Source: Sphingobacterium griseoflavum (GTDB lineage Bacteria; Bacteroidota; Bacteroidia; Sphingobacteriales; Sphingobacteriaceae). Taken from it: a stretch of 64,000 nt of DNA. A model generated the notes under the pieces. The model was not told the DNA's origin. It did not search any database and was given only the letters and a program-made list of their open reading frames with translations. Location of the stretch: positions 149,986 to 213,985 of the forward strand of contig NZ_BNAF01000010.1 of assembly GCF_014653155.1 (NCBI RefSeq), given 5' to 3'. Numbering within the stretch: the first letter of the stretch is position 1; every line of letters begins with the position of its first letter. The translations under genes and the position numbers were made by a program. Shown here one piece after another: positions 19,056 through 28,158 of this stretch.

Positions 19056-19505
19056 ATGATGATAAAGAAAAAATTGACCTTCATTATGTTAGCTTTCGTA
19101 TTGCAAAGCGGTTTCAACACAATTTCTGCACAAACACATGCCATTCAAAGGGTCGAAAAATCGATCGATAAGCTTGTGCAAGCTATGTTAAAGCCTAACC
19201 AAGCGTTGCTCATGGAACTTACGGCAGACTCGCTGACTTACGGACACTCAAATGGCAAAATAGAGCGTAAAAAAGAGTTCATGGAGACGCTATTGTCTGG
19301 CGCCTCGGACTTTAAAGAAATTGAGTTGACCGACCAAACCATTCAGGTTGTCGGTAGTACGGCAATAGTCCGCCATGTTTTACATGCAAAAACCGATGAC
19401 CCGGGAAAGGGTTCTTCCCTTATTAAATTAGGTATCGTATTAACCTGGATAGAAACTAAGGGCGGTTGGCAACTTTTGGCACGGCAGGCGTACAAGCTTC
19501 CATGA
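19056..19505 (+). CDS. Exported NTF2-like (DUF4440-type) protein
   Basis: 149 residues from the ATG at 19056, chosen because it directly opens a signal peptide (MMIKKKLTFIMLAFVLQSG, cleavage around ISAQ-TH); the open frame continues further upstream without signal-like sequence. The mature part matches the SnoaL/NTF2-like cone fold: an initial helix, LTADSLTYGHSNGKIERKKEF, then ATVRHVL-type and GIVLTWIETKGGWQLLARQ strands. Members include enzymes, immunity proteins and ligand-binding proteins; I see no catalytic signature. The role is unknown. It is convergent with the neighbouring oxidoreductase gene. Confidence 0.8.
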   Translation: MMIKKKLTFIMLAFVLQSGFNTISAQTHAIQRVEKSIDKLVQAMLKPNQALLMELTADSLTYGHSNGKIERKKEFMETLLSGASDFKEIELTDQTIQVVGSTAIVRHVLHAKTDDPGKGSSLIKLGIVLTWIETKGGWQLLARQAYKLP

Positions 19506-19552
19506 AAAAGGTGGATAAACTTGCGATATCTATATGCCAGTCGAATATTTCG

Positions 19553-20533
19553 TTATCTATTGCGTAAAATTGCGTCCATAACGCTTGTTGTCCGTAAAGC
19601 ACTTTGACCTGTAGAGGGACAAATCCCCTCGCCTCTTAGCTCCTGGACAATGGTGTTGATAAGGTGTTGTTGGATGTGAGTAGGGCGTTCATAGTCAAAC
19701 AACGTTTTACCACGCGAAGTTAACAGCTCTATGGGACGAAAATTAAACGTACTGCATACGAGTTGTCCTTGTGTTCCCGTTATTACAATCTCATCCTGCT
19801 CACTACTCTCGTTTGCGACGAAACACCAGATGGCACTACCTAAGACGCCATTACTATGCTTCCATACTGCACTAACGGTATCGGCCACTTCGTAATGTCC
19901 AGCCAAGTTGTCCGATCTTCCATGCGCGTCTTTAATGGGAGCAATTAAGTAGTCGAGAATATCCAGCGTATGCGGTGCCAGATCAACGAAATAACCTTCC
20001 CCGCCTACCTTCTTATCTATCCTCCAAGTGTGTGTGGCTGGATGGAGATCCGTGGACAGCGGCGCCCTTATCAGTCTAACAGAAACGGTCAACAGATCCC
20101 CGATTTTTTGCTGATCCAGCAACTCCTTTACTTTCTCGAAATAAGGCAGGCTACGTCGGTAGAATGCGACAAAGAGTCTACGCCCCGTCTGTATCGATAC
20201 TTTCACCATCTCCTCGGCCTCCGATAAGGTTAACGCCATGGGCTTTTCTACATAAACATCTTTACCTGCACGCATCGCCCGAATAGCTAATTCACTATGC
20301 GTACTTGGAGGAGTGGCGATATACACTATCGAAACAGCCGGATCCAGCAGTAGATCTTCTGCATCGCGATACACTGTCTTCACATTATGCCGACGAGCAT
20401 AGTCCAAAGCCTTGTCATAAGTTCTTGAGGCAACAGCTATCAACGCTGAGTTTGGACATTTGTAAAAAGCAGGACCACTTTTCACTTCGGTGACATCCCC
20501 AACGCCAATCATTCCCCAGTTTATATTTTCCAT
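19553..20533 (-). CDS. Gfo/Idh/MocA family NAD(P)-dependent oxidoreductase
   Basis: 326 residues from the ATG at 20533 (MENINWGMIGVGDV); the frame extends 18 codons upstream, but the Rossmann fold begins immediately after this ATG. The N-terminal dinucleotide fold has GMIGVGDVTE, then VYIATPPSTHSELAIRAM and the hallmark EKPMALTLSEAEEM (K of EKP is catalytic in the family). The C-terminal alpha/beta domain contains GGGYF-like GGEGYFVDLAPHTLDILDYL with a likely catalytic histidine. It is cytoplasmic and related to 1,5-anhydrofructose or inositol dehydrogenases. The substrate is unknown. It is only distantly similar to the two paralogues at 21.4-24.0 kb. Confidence 0.9.
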   Translation of the reverse strand: MENINWGMIGVGDVTEVKSGPAFYKCPNSALIAVASRTYDKALDYARRHNVKTVYRDAEDLLLDPAVSIVYIATPPSTHSELAIRAMRAGKDVYVEKPMALTLSEAEEMVKVSIQTGRRLFVAFYRRSLPYFEKVKELLDQQKIGDLLTVSVRLIRAPLSTDLHPATHTWRIDKKVGGEGYFVDLAPHTLDILDYLIAPIKDAHGRSDNLAGHYEVADTVSAVWKHSNGVLGSAIWCFVANESSEQDEIVITGTQGQLVCSTFNFRPIELLTSRGKTLFDYERPTHIQQHLINTIVQELRGEGICPSTGQSALRTTSVMDAILRNR

Positions 20534-20632
20534 AAATCTTCTTTTTTTAGCGCATTTCGTAGCAGTCGAATCAATAGCCGTTGCCATAAAAGATCTAACA
20601 CGCGTTGAAATAACGATTATACCGATAATTTA

Positions 20633-20669
20633 CATAAAAAAGGCGGAACATACGTAACATATGACCGCC
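20633..20669 (-). terminator. Terminator of the cold-shock-domain gene
   Basis: GGCGG (20642-20646) pairs with CCGCC (20665-20669), with further partial pairing inside, followed on the minus strand by a T-run (20633-20641). Confidence 0.75.
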
Positions 20670-20692
20670 CTCTATTATGAAATATTAAACAA

Positions 20693-21121
20693 TTACATCT
20701 CTACCAATACCTCAGATATCTGGTTTCCCTGTTTTGTACGAACTGATTTATACTTTACCTTTTGGTTTAACTGCAACACTTTACCCGCTAAGGTATCGTT
20801 GAAATACACCGTTTGACTCGTTAAGTTATCACGAATAAATCCGTAATGCCCCTGCTCATTGTAGTACGAAACCTTCCCATGCTGATACTCATCGGTATCG
20901 ACAGGTCGTTGAAGATCTGACTCTTTGAATTCGTATTTCTTTTCCGGCGGGGTATTGGATATATTCCCGAATTCATCGACATAAGCAAACATATCTTCCA
21001 ATGCTTTACCCTTATCGTTGTCCATTTTGTGCATTTCTCGTTTTTCGAGTTTATGCTGTCGTTTCAGCTGTTGCTTTTTTACGCGTTCTTTCTTGTTAAA
21101 TGTAATTTGGCTTTTTCCCAT
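20693..21121 (-). CDS. Cold-shock-domain protein with basic N-terminal tail
   Basis: 142 residues. The first 40 residues are lysine/arginine rich (KKERVKKQQLKRQHKLEKRE) and probably bind RNA. The C-terminal part, from about residue 78, is a cold-shock/OB-type domain: HGKVSYYNEQGHYGFIRD matches the RNP1-bearing strands of CspA (GxVkwfNxxkGyGFI), and VYFNDTLAGKVLQLNQKVKY follows the second half. This tailed form, about twice CspA length, occurs widely in Bacteroidetes. Likely an RNA-binding or RNA-chaperone protein. Monocistronic with its own terminator. Confidence 0.85.
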   Translation of the reverse strand: MGKSQITFNKKERVKKQQLKRQHKLEKREMHKMDNDKGKALEDMFAYVDEFGNISNTPPEKKYEFKESDLQRPVDTDEYQHGKVSYYNEQGHYGFIRDNLTSQTVYFNDTLAGKVLQLNQKVKYKSVRTKQGNQISEVLVEM

Positions 21122-21430
21122 TCAGTGATATTAAAATTAAAAGATAATCCATGTCTCGCAAGACACCTAGTTTCCATGCTAATGAAGCAAAGCAGGTTGT
21201 TAAGTGAGGTATAACGACAAATGTAGCAAAATTTAATTGACTTTGCAAGTCAGAGATCACCCCGCTTTTACTTCAAGCAAGCTTTTTAGTATCGGAATCT
21301 TTTAATATACCGCCAAGTAGGCAATGATCAAATCCCTTCTGCTTCCAGCGATTGATTACGAGAAACTTGTAAACTGAACGGGGCTGCTGGCGATGCTAGC
21401 GCAGTTTAGTTCATTAGTCTGCTGCTAGCT
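21122..21430. other. 309-bp intergenic region
   Basis: Contains the cold-shock gene upstream region and the 3' flank of the paired oxidoreductase genes. Near the right end, AAACTG/CAGTTT and repeated GCTAGC (about 21370-21430) could fold, but no T-run follows, so I do not call a terminator. No gene seen. Confidence 0.5.
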
Positions 21431-22714
21431 TTAAACCACAGGCAACTTAAACCCGTTATGATAAGTTGCTTGTAAATATCTATTCGCTTCTTTATCGCTA
21501 AATTGCCTTTTCTTATGGTCCCAGAACAACTTTTTGCCGGTCCGATAAGCGATATTCCCCATCTGCGAAAAAATTGCAATATGAGCACCTGCTTCGATAG
21601 GGGCATGAAGATGGCCCTTATCCTGTCGTTCTATAGCTTCTACAAAATTGAGCATATGCTTTTCCAGTCCATTGTCTACCGATCGTTGCAGAGCAACAGC
21701 ATCCATCCGGCCCTTTTCTGGAATAACCTCCCAACCTTCGCGGTTGACGACAAGTGTTCCATTGTTTCCAATAAAGGCGACACCATGGTTTTTATTATAA
21801 GGCCCTAAATCTATACCATTAGCGTGCTCCCATTGGATATTGAAGCCTTCAAACTCGAAAACAGTCGTCAATGTATCCGGTGTTTGCGCTGCATCCTCTG
21901 GATAAGCAAACTTACCCCCAGCGGCCATAACGGATTTGGGGTCCGACACTTTCATGCCCATTAATGCGTAATCCAACATATGTACCCCCCAGTCTGTCAT
22001 CAATCCGCCGGCATAGTCCCAGAACCAGCGAAATTCGAAGTGGAATCTATTGGGATTGAAAGAGCGTTTCGGCGCTGGCCCCAGCCATTTATCGTAGTGT
22101 ACGCCCGCTGGAACAGCTTCATCCGGCTTGACAGGAATACTCTTCATCCAACCTTGGTAAGCCCAAGCTTTTACCAGACGTATTTTCCCCAACTTGCCGC
22201 TATGAACGAACGAGATGGCATCTTTAAAATGCTGTTGGCTACGCTGCCACTGCCCTACCTGCACCATCGTATTGCTTTTTGCTGCGGCAGCTTGCATCAG
22301 CTCACACTCTTTTATCGAATTGCCAATAGGCTTTTCTACATATACATGCTTACCGGCTTGCACGGCTTCAACCATTTGCAAGCAGTGCCAATGATCGGGA
22401 GTAGCGACAATCACGGCGTCGACCACGTCTGATCGAAGGAGTTCCTTATAGTCGATAAAGCGCTTGACATTGATCTTTTTTTCGGCTAGTTCCTGGATGC
22501 GCTTGTCCAACACCCGTTCATCAACATCACATAGGGCGGTACATTGAACGCCTTTTTGCTTGAGTATGGCGTTCAAATTGGACCAGCCCATTCCATTTAC
22601 ACCGATCAAGCCCACCCGAAGCGGCTTATCGGCACGGGTGAACGCGTGCGATTTGAGAAAAACGCTGGACGCAGCCAATAATGTGGCTTGTCGAATAAAA
22701 TCCTTTCTTTTCAT
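21431..22714 (-). CDS. Exported Gfo/Idh/MocA family oxidoreductase
   Basis: 427 residues. The N-terminus MKRKDFIRQATLLAASSVFL is a signal sequence of the kind seen on Bacteroidetes secreted oxidoreductases; KRKDF is Tat-like but lacks a strict twin arginine, so the export route is uncertain. The Rossmann fold starts at LRVGLIGVNGMGW, with IVATPDHWHCLQMVEAV and VEKPIGNSI. The C-terminal half has FRWFWDYAGGLMTDWGVHMLDYAL, typical of the branch that includes GH109-like and periplasmic sugar oxidoreductases. It lies 34 bp after a paralogue on the same strand, likely one operon. The substrate is unknown. Confidence 0.9.
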   Translation of the reverse strand: MKRKDFIRQATLLAASSVFLKSHAFTRADKPLRVGLIGVNGMGWSNLNAILKQKGVQCTALCDVDERVLDKRIQELAEKKINVKRFIDYKELLRSDVVDAVIVATPDHWHCLQMVEAVQAGKHVYVEKPIGNSIKECELMQAAAAKSNTMVQVGQWQRSQQHFKDAISFVHSGKLGKIRLVKAWAYQGWMKSIPVKPDEAVPAGVHYDKWLGPAPKRSFNPNRFHFEFRWFWDYAGGLMTDWGVHMLDYALMGMKVSDPKSVMAAGGKFAYPEDAAQTPDTLTTVFEFEGFNIQWEHANGIDLGPYNKNHGVAFIGNNGTLVVNREGWEVIPEKGRMDAVALQRSVDNGLEKHMLNFVEAIERQDKGHLHAPIEAGAHIAIFSQMGNIAYRTGKKLFWDHKKRQFSDKEANRYLQATYHNGFKLPVV

Positions 22715-22748
22715 TTGTTAGGTTTAAGATGTTTTTAGCTCTACAAGA

Positions 22749-23966
22749 TTATAGTTTCGGGAATTTATACCCATTATGATAGGACGCAGCGAGAAGATTA
22801 TTGGCAGCTTTCTCAGAAAAGCGGCCTTTCTTCTCGTTCCAGATCAACTTTTGGCCGGTGCGGTACGCAATATTCCCCATATGGGAAAGTTTGGCAATAT
22901 GCGCGGCTTCCGCTACAGGTGCTCGGATTATTTCGGGCGCGCGTCGTCGAACGGCATCAACAAAATTAAGCATATGCAACGCTAGCCCATCATCTTCACG
23001 CGGATGGAGTGGCACCGAAGCCATCCTATCTTTTTCCGCTATCACTTCCCAGCCTCCCCTATCCAAAACAAGTGTCCCCATATCGCCAATGAATGCAATT
23101 CCGTGCTCGCGACCGTATGGGCCGTTGCTAATGCTCGTTGCATGCTCCCATACGATGTTGAAGCCATCAAATTCGTAGACGGCAGTTAATGTATCCGGCG
23201 TATCGCCTGCGTCTTCGGGATAGGCAAACTTTCCGCCGGTTGCCATCACAGACTTTGGTACGGAAGCCTTCATCCCCAGCAGCGCATAATCCAGCAAATG
23301 AACGCCCCAGTCCGTCATCAAACCACCTGCGTAATCCCAATACCACCGAAAATCATAATGGAAGCGATTGGGATTGAAGGAGTGACGTTCGGCTGGCCCC
23401 TGCCAAAGGAGGTAATCCACGCCAGCTGGCACCGGGCCGTCCGGCTTTTCTGGAACACGCTGCTTCCAGCCTAGATATGCCCACGCCTTTACCGTCCTTA
23501 TTTTACCCAATTTACCGGAATGTACAAAGGATACCGCATCTTGAAAATGTCGTTGGCTACGCTGCCATTGACCTACTTGAACAATCCGGTCCGAATTGTT
23601 TGCGGCCCTGACTAAAGCATCGCACTCCAAAATGGAATTGGCCAATGGCTTTTCGACGTACACATCTTTTCCGGCTTTGATCGCCGCGATGGCCTGCAGG
23701 CAATGCCAGTGGTCAGGCGTCGCGATAATGACCACATCCACCTCCGCATCTGCTAGCAGTTCGTTAAAATCCTTGTACTGTTTTGGCTGCATACCTCTCT
23801 CTGCAAGTTGCTTGCTGCGCTGCTCCAAAACCGTATCATCGATATCACAGATGGCAGTACAACGTACGGAATCCACCTTCAAAATAGCTTCTAAATTATG
23901 CCATCCCATACCTTTTATTCCTATCGCACCTACTCGTACTTCAGCAGAAAAATTATTAAACTCCAT
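22749..23966 (-). CDS. Cytoplasmic Gfo/Idh/MocA family oxidoreductase, tandem paralogue
   Basis: 405 residues, collinear with the downstream gene almost throughout (VGAIGIKGMGWHNLEAILK, ATPDHWHCLQAIAAIKAG, VEKPLANSI, FRWYWDYAGGLMTDWGVHLLDYALLGM), so the two arose by tandem duplication. It lacks the signal sequence: it begins MEFNNFSAEVRVG, directly at the Rossmann fold. One copy therefore appears cytoplasmic and the other exported. No alternative upstream start adding a signal peptide is evident. A redox role on a related sugar in both compartments is inference only. Confidence 0.9.
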   Translation of the reverse strand: MEFNNFSAEVRVGAIGIKGMGWHNLEAILKVDSVRCTAICDIDDTVLEQRSKQLAERGMQPKQYKDFNELLADAEVDVVIIATPDHWHCLQAIAAIKAGKDVYVEKPLANSILECDALVRAANNSDRIVQVGQWQRSQRHFQDAVSFVHSGKLGKIRTVKAWAYLGWKQRVPEKPDGPVPAGVDYLLWQGPAERHSFNPNRFHYDFRWYWDYAGGLMTDWGVHLLDYALLGMKASVPKSVMATGGKFAYPEDAGDTPDTLTAVYEFDGFNIVWEHATSISNGPYGREHGIAFIGDMGTLVLDRGGWEVIAEKDRMASVPLHPREDDGLALHMLNFVDAVRRRAPEIIRAPVAEAAHIAKLSHMGNIAYRTGQKLIWNEKKGRFSEKAANNLLAASYHNGYKFPKL

Positions 23967-24111
23967 TATTGTCGATGGTTTACAGATTAGTCTAGCCTAA
24001 GATAGCGATTTTTTTAAAAGCAGAAAAGTAAAGCTGGGGTCAATATCGGGATTGTTACGCATCAAATGTTTTCATTTTTTTGTATTTTTAAGCTTCTTGA
24101 TCCACGATGTT

Positions 24112-24672
24112 ATGAAATTATTCATTAAAAATATGGTTTGCGATCGCTGCAAGATGGCGGTAAGATCCGAATTGGAAAACGTTGGCCTTACGCCTCTGAA
24201 TATCCAACTCGGGGAAATAGACATCAAGGAATCACAAATAGACGATCACATCCAACTTCTTGAACAGCGTTTGATAGCGTTGGGCTTCGAACTGTTACAA
24301 GATCAAAAAATTCGTCTTGTCGAGCAGATTAAGTCTGCGTTGCGACATTTCGTACGTCAAGAGAAAACGGACACGCCACCGAATATTTCTTCCTATCTGG
24401 CTGCATATCTTAAAAAAGACTACGCCAGCCTTAGCCATCTCTTTAGCCAAAGCGAACACACCACCATAGAAAGCTACTTTATCAAACAGAAGATTGAGCG
24501 CGTCAAGGAACTGCTTGCCTATGGAGAATTAAATCTGAACGAAATTGCCTATAAGCTACATTACAGTAGTGTTGCCCACCTTAGCAATCAGTTCAAAAAG
24601 ATTACGGGATTGAGCCCCACCGCTTATAAAAAATCTGCCAGCTACGAACGCACCGAACTGGACAAAGTTTAG
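24112..24672 (+). CDS. AraC-family regulator with N-terminal CxxC metal-binding-like domain
   Basis: 186 residues from the ATG at 24112 (MKLFIKNMVC); an upstream in-frame ATG adds a hydrophobic stretch that does not belong to this family. Residues 1-75 resemble a small HMA/MerP-like fold with C10-D-R-C13 in NMVCDRCKMAV, the position of the metal-binding CxxC loop. Residues about 100-180 form the AraC two-helix-turn-helix domain (IKQKIERVKELLAYGELNLNEIAYKLHYSS, broken after typical positions; FKKITGLSPTAYKK). It lies upstream of and on the same strand as a methyltransferase and a copper-type ATPase, so it probably senses copper or a similar soft metal and controls them. Confidence 0.87.
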   Translation: MKLFIKNMVCDRCKMAVRSELENVGLTPLNIQLGEIDIKESQIDDHIQLLEQRLIALGFELLQDQKIRLVEQIKSALRHFVRQEKTDTPPNISSYLAAYLKKDYASLSHLFSQSEHTTIESYFIKQKIERVKELLAYGELNLNEIAYKLHYSSVAHLSNQFKKITGLSPTAYKKSASYERTELDKV

Positions 24673-24783
24673 CGCCAAGCCATTCCGTCGCTCGGTGTAA
24701 TTCTGCAAATCATTTCAAAAATTGTGTAACCCGATCTTCTGTTTAAATGCAGAACTTTGCAGGGTAACAAGACGGCAAGACAT

Positions 24784-25443
24784 ATGGCAACTAAAGAAGA
24801 GTTAGTGCAGTTAGCTGCACAGTTGGCTCATCCATCAGGAAATATTGGAGTAGAGCTTTCCATCATAATGGATCGGACGAATAGCAACATGACAAAACAA
24901 GCCATAGAGGCGCTCAACCTCCAAGCGGGGCAGCGGATTCTCGAGCTTGGACACGGCAATGCGGGACATGTCTCATGGTTATTGGAGAAACATCCTGACG
25001 TCACCTACGTTGGACTTGACATCTCGGAAACCATGCACAGAGAGGCAATAAACAACAATTTAGACGCCATAGCTGCCAAGAAAGCTAGCTTTTATCTCTA
25101 CGACGGTATAGATCTGCCTGCAAGCATCCAACAGGTTGACGCGATTTTTTTTGTAAACACCATCTATTTTATAAAAGAACCTGCTTGGTTTATCGAACAA
25201 TTGGCTAGCCTACTACGACCCCATGGTAAACTGGCCATTACCTTAGCCAGTCGTAAATTTATGGAAACACTACCATTTACGGCTTTTGGTTTTCGGCTAT
25301 ATGATGAAGCGGAACTTTGTCGGTTAGCCGGCAACAAACTACTGCAGTTTGTATATCGTCTTGCTGATAAAGAGCAAATTTCCAATAAAGCAGGGGATCT
25401 TGTGGAACGGGAGTACCTCACACTTTTATGGAAAAAAATTTAA
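24784..25443 (+). CDS. Class I SAM-dependent methyltransferase in the copper cassette
   Basis: 219 residues from the ATG at 24784; an upstream TTG at 24757 is possible but gives a poor start. The SAM-binding motif I is ILELGHGNAGHVSWLL (about 46-61), motif II VGLDIS, and motif IV VDAIFFVNTIYF. A motif III-like loop and LLRPHGKLAITLAS complete the Rossmann fold. It is 111 bp after the AraC gene and 12 bp before the ATPase gene, so probably cotranscribed with the latter. A promoter-like GAACTTTG (24752-24759) lies just upstream. The substrate is unknown; I see no cysteine pattern typical of ArsM. Confidence 0.85.
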   Translation: MATKEELVQLAAQLAHPSGNIGVELSIIMDRTNSNMTKQAIEALNLQAGQRILELGHGNAGHVSWLLEKHPDVTYVGLDISETMHREAINNNLDAIAAKKASFYLYDGIDLPASIQQVDAIFFVNTIYFIKEPAWFIEQLASLLRPHGKLAITLASRKFMETLPFTAFGFRLYDEAELCRLAGNKLLQFVYRLADKEQISNKAGDLVEREYLTLLWKKI

Positions 25444-25455
25444 ACCAGACAGCAC

Positions 25456-28101
25456 ATGAACAAACAATACAGGATTACAGGCATGACCTGTAGCGGCTGC
25501 CAGGCCGCCGTGCAGCGCAAGCTGAACGAACTCGATGGAATACAGGCTACAGTCGCACTTGACAGCGGTCTAGTCGACGTGGTGAGCGAAAAGCTCTATA
25601 GCCTTTCAGATCTGCAGCGGCAGCTCGCTCCGCTGGGGCATTATGACATCCATGATGTCCACGCGCCTATTGAAAAAAGCACCAAGGCGTTGGAAGATTC
25701 GCCTAGTGGCAAATATATCTGTCCGATGCATTGCGAAGGACATGATAAGACCTATCCAGCGAAGGGACGCTGTCCAGTCTGTCATATGTATCTCGCCCCC
25801 GTAGAATCCATCAAAAGCAAGTCTAGTGTTCCCGACACTACAGACAAATTGTCTATTGCAACAGCATCTAACGCAGGTAAATATTACTGTCCAATGATGT
25901 GCGAAGGTGACAAAGTATATCCCAAAGCGGGTTCCTGTCCAGTTTGCGGAATGAACTTGGAAAAGATCCCTCAATTAACCGTACAGTTGGAATATCGCTG
26001 CCCCATGCATGGGGATATACGACAAGACCATCCCGGAAGTTGCCCTATATGCGGTATGGAGCTTGTGGCGAGCGCTATTGAAGAAGGTGATGATCCTGTC
26101 TACCAGTCCTTACGCGAGAAGCTACGATTGAGCATAGTGTTTACTATTCCTGTTTTTATAATGGCTATGGGCGATATGCTGCCCGGATCGCCCGTCAGCG
26201 TTTGGATTCCGCCACATATCAATGGCTGGATACAGTTTATTTTGACGCTCCCCGTGGTTTTCTATACCTGTTGGATGTTTTTTGAACGAGCATGGACTTC
26301 TTTTCGATCGCGGAAGCTAAACATGTTCAGTTTGATCGGTCTGGGCGCCGGTTCAGCATTTCTCTACAGCTTATTCGCATTGTTTTTTCCGGATCTTTTG
26401 CCTCAGGATCATACCACCGAACATGCTGTTCCGCTCTACTTTGAATCGGTATGCGTGATCCTCACGCTTGTTTTATTGGGTCAATTGATGGAAGCTAAAG
26501 CCCATGCAAAGACGAACAGCGCTCTTAAAGAGCTCATTAAACTATCTCCTCATGAGGCCACACGCATAGTGGGCGAAAACGAAGAACGAATAGGGGTATC
26601 GGAGATCCGCAAAGGAGACCTATTGCGTGTTCGTCCCGGTGATAAAGTGCCGATCGATGGTGAAATCACCGATGGAGGAAGCAGTATCGACGAGTCTATG
26701 GTGACCGGTGAACCGCTTGCGGTTGAAAAGTCTATAGGCGACCCAGTTATTGGCGGAACCATGAATGGCAATCAAGCATTCCTTATGAAAGCTACGCGAC
26801 TAGGAGAAGAAACCATGCTTGCACAGATCATACAACTGGTGAACGAAGCGAGTCGTAGCCAGGCACCCATCCAAAAACGCAGTGATCGCATATCGTGCAT
26901 ATTTGTGCCGATTGTAATTGCCATAGCAATCCTTACCTTTATTGTTTGGTTTTTGGTAGGCGATGTGGATCGATTCGCATTTGCTTTCAGCAATATGATC
27001 ACCGTGCTCATTGTGGCTTGCCCCTGTGCGCTGGGCTTAGCCACGCCGATGTCCGTCATGGTGGGAATCGGAAAAGGGGCCAAAAACGGCATATTGATAA
27101 AGAATGCGGAATCTTTTGAGCGCCTGCAGCAGGTAGACACGTTGATTGTCGATAAAACCGGAACATTGACCGGAGGGAAACCACAGGTAGCAATCGTCCG
27201 TACATTCGACGCAGGCAAATTCAAAGATGATGATATCCTGCAGGTTGCCGCCTCCATTAATAAAAGTAGCTCGCACCCATTGGCCGATGCCATGCTCCGG
27301 CAAGCAAAAGCCCAAGCTTTACAGCTACTCGATGTTATCCAGTTTGAAAACATCCCAGGTCAGGGTGTGTCAGGAAAAATATTTCATATGCAAGTCATTC
27401 TTGGCAATAAAAAAATGCTCAACGAGCGCAAAATAACAATAACGGAAGAACAGGAACGGGAAATTTTGGCGATAGAGGATCAAGGCAACAGCGTCTCATT
27501 ATTGGCTGTAGACAAATCTTGCGTAGGTATCATCGCCGTGAAGGATGAGATCAAGCCTACCAGCGCGGAGGCAGTTGCTGAGCTGCAGAACCTGAATATA
27601 GATGTGCAGATGTTCACGGGTGACAATGAACAAACGGCTAGGCTTGTTGCAAAACAAACTCGGATTGAAACGGTATACGCCCGTATGCTACCAGGCGACA
27701 AACTGGATGAAATAAAGTTCCTGCAACAACAGGGCAAAGTAGTAGCCATGGCCGGTGACGGCATAAACGATGCACCAGCATTGACACAGGCAGACATCGG
27801 CATTGCTATGGGCACGGGTACCGATATCGCGATACACAGTGCAGAAGTAACTTTAGTGAAAGGTGATTTAAAAGGTGTGAGCAAAGCAATTCGATTAAGC
27901 CATCAAATGATTCGGAATGTCAAACAAAACCTTGCATTCGCCTTTTTATACAATGTAATCGGAATACCTGTCGCAGCCGGGGTCCTCTACCCTTCATTCG
28001 GTATATTGATGTCACCCATGCTTGCAGCTACCGCTATGAGCTTGAGCTCGGTATCTGTTATCCTCAATGCGTGGAGGCTTAATGCAGGCCGGCTAAACTA
28101 G
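25456..28101 (+). CDS. copA: P1B-type copper/silver-translocating ATPase with HMA and three extra metal-binding modules
   Basis: 881 residues. An N-terminal HMA domain has C12-S-G-C15. Three short modules follow, each with a CPM motif and a CPxC motif about 20 residues apart (about 88-115, 142-168, 173-200), like the heavy-metal-binding domain repeats of Bacteroidetes CopA. Eight membrane helices carry the transport site C522-P-C524 in helix 6. The actuator loop has VTGEPL, the phosphorylation site is D566 in DKTGT, then HP (SSHPLADAM) and [13 protein letters not shown] plus C-terminal MS/SS motifs indicate Cu(I)/Ag(I) efflux from cytoplasm to periplasm. Likely cotranscribed with the methyltransferase. 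Confidence 0.94.
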   Translation: MNKQYRITGMTCSGCQAAVQRKLNELDGIQATVALDSGLVDVVSEKLYSLSDLQRQLAPLGHYDIHDVHAPIEKSTKALEDSPSGKYICPMHCEGHDKTYPAKGRCPVCHMYLAPVESIKSKSSVPDTTDKLSIATASNAGKYYCPMMCEGDKVYPKAGSCPVCGMNLEKIPQLTVQLEYRCPMHGDIRQDHPGSCPICGMELVASAIEEGDDPVYQSLREKLRLSIVFTIPVFIMAMGDMLPGSPVSVWIPPHINGWIQFILTLPVVFYTCWMFFERAWTSFRSRKLNMFSLIGLGAGSAFLYSLFALFFPDLLPQDHTTEHAVPLYFESVCVILTLVLLGQLMEAKAHAKTNSALKELIKLSPHEATRIVGENEERIGVSEIRKGDLLRVRPGDKVPIDGEITDGGSSIDESMVTGEPLAVEKSIGDPVIGGTMNGNQAFLMKATRLGEETMLAQIIQLVNEASRSQAPIQKRSDRISCIFVPIVIAIAILTFIVWFLVGDVDRFAFAFSNMITVLIVACPCALGLATPMSVMVGIGKGAKNGILIKNAESFERLQQVDTLIVDKTGTLTGGKPQVAIVRTFDAGKFKDDDILQVAASINKSSSHPLADAMLRQAKAQALQLLDVIQFENIPGQGVSGKIFHMQVILGNKKMLNERKITITEEQEREILAIEDQGNSVSLLAVDKSCVGIIAVKDEIKPTSAEAVAELQNLNIDVQMFTGDNEQTARLVAKQTRIETVYARMLPGDKLDEIKFLQQQGKVVAMAGDGINDAPALTQADIGIAMGTGTDIAIHSAEVTLVKGDLKGVSKAIRLSHQMIRNVKQNLAFAFLYNVIGIPVAAGVLYPSFGILMSPMLAATAMSLSSVSVILNAWRLNAGRLN

Positions 28102-28113
28102 TTCTAAGATCAA

Positions 28114-28153
28114 AAAAAAGCGGACATTGTTGCTCTACAATGTCCGCTTTTTT
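28114..28153. terminator. Bidirectional terminator between copA and the GH92 gene
   Basis: Perfect 17-bp arms (28114-28130 and 28137-28153; core GCGGACATTGT) around the loop TGCTCT, with A-run and T-run at the ends, so it serves both convergent genes. Confidence 0.92.
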
Positions 28154-28158
28154 ATTAG

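Noticed and set aside
21360..21430. Terminator after the exported Gfo/Idh/MocA gene
   Set aside because: Possible pairing of AAACTG/CAGTTT and GCTAGC copies, but no T-run and poor stem continuity.
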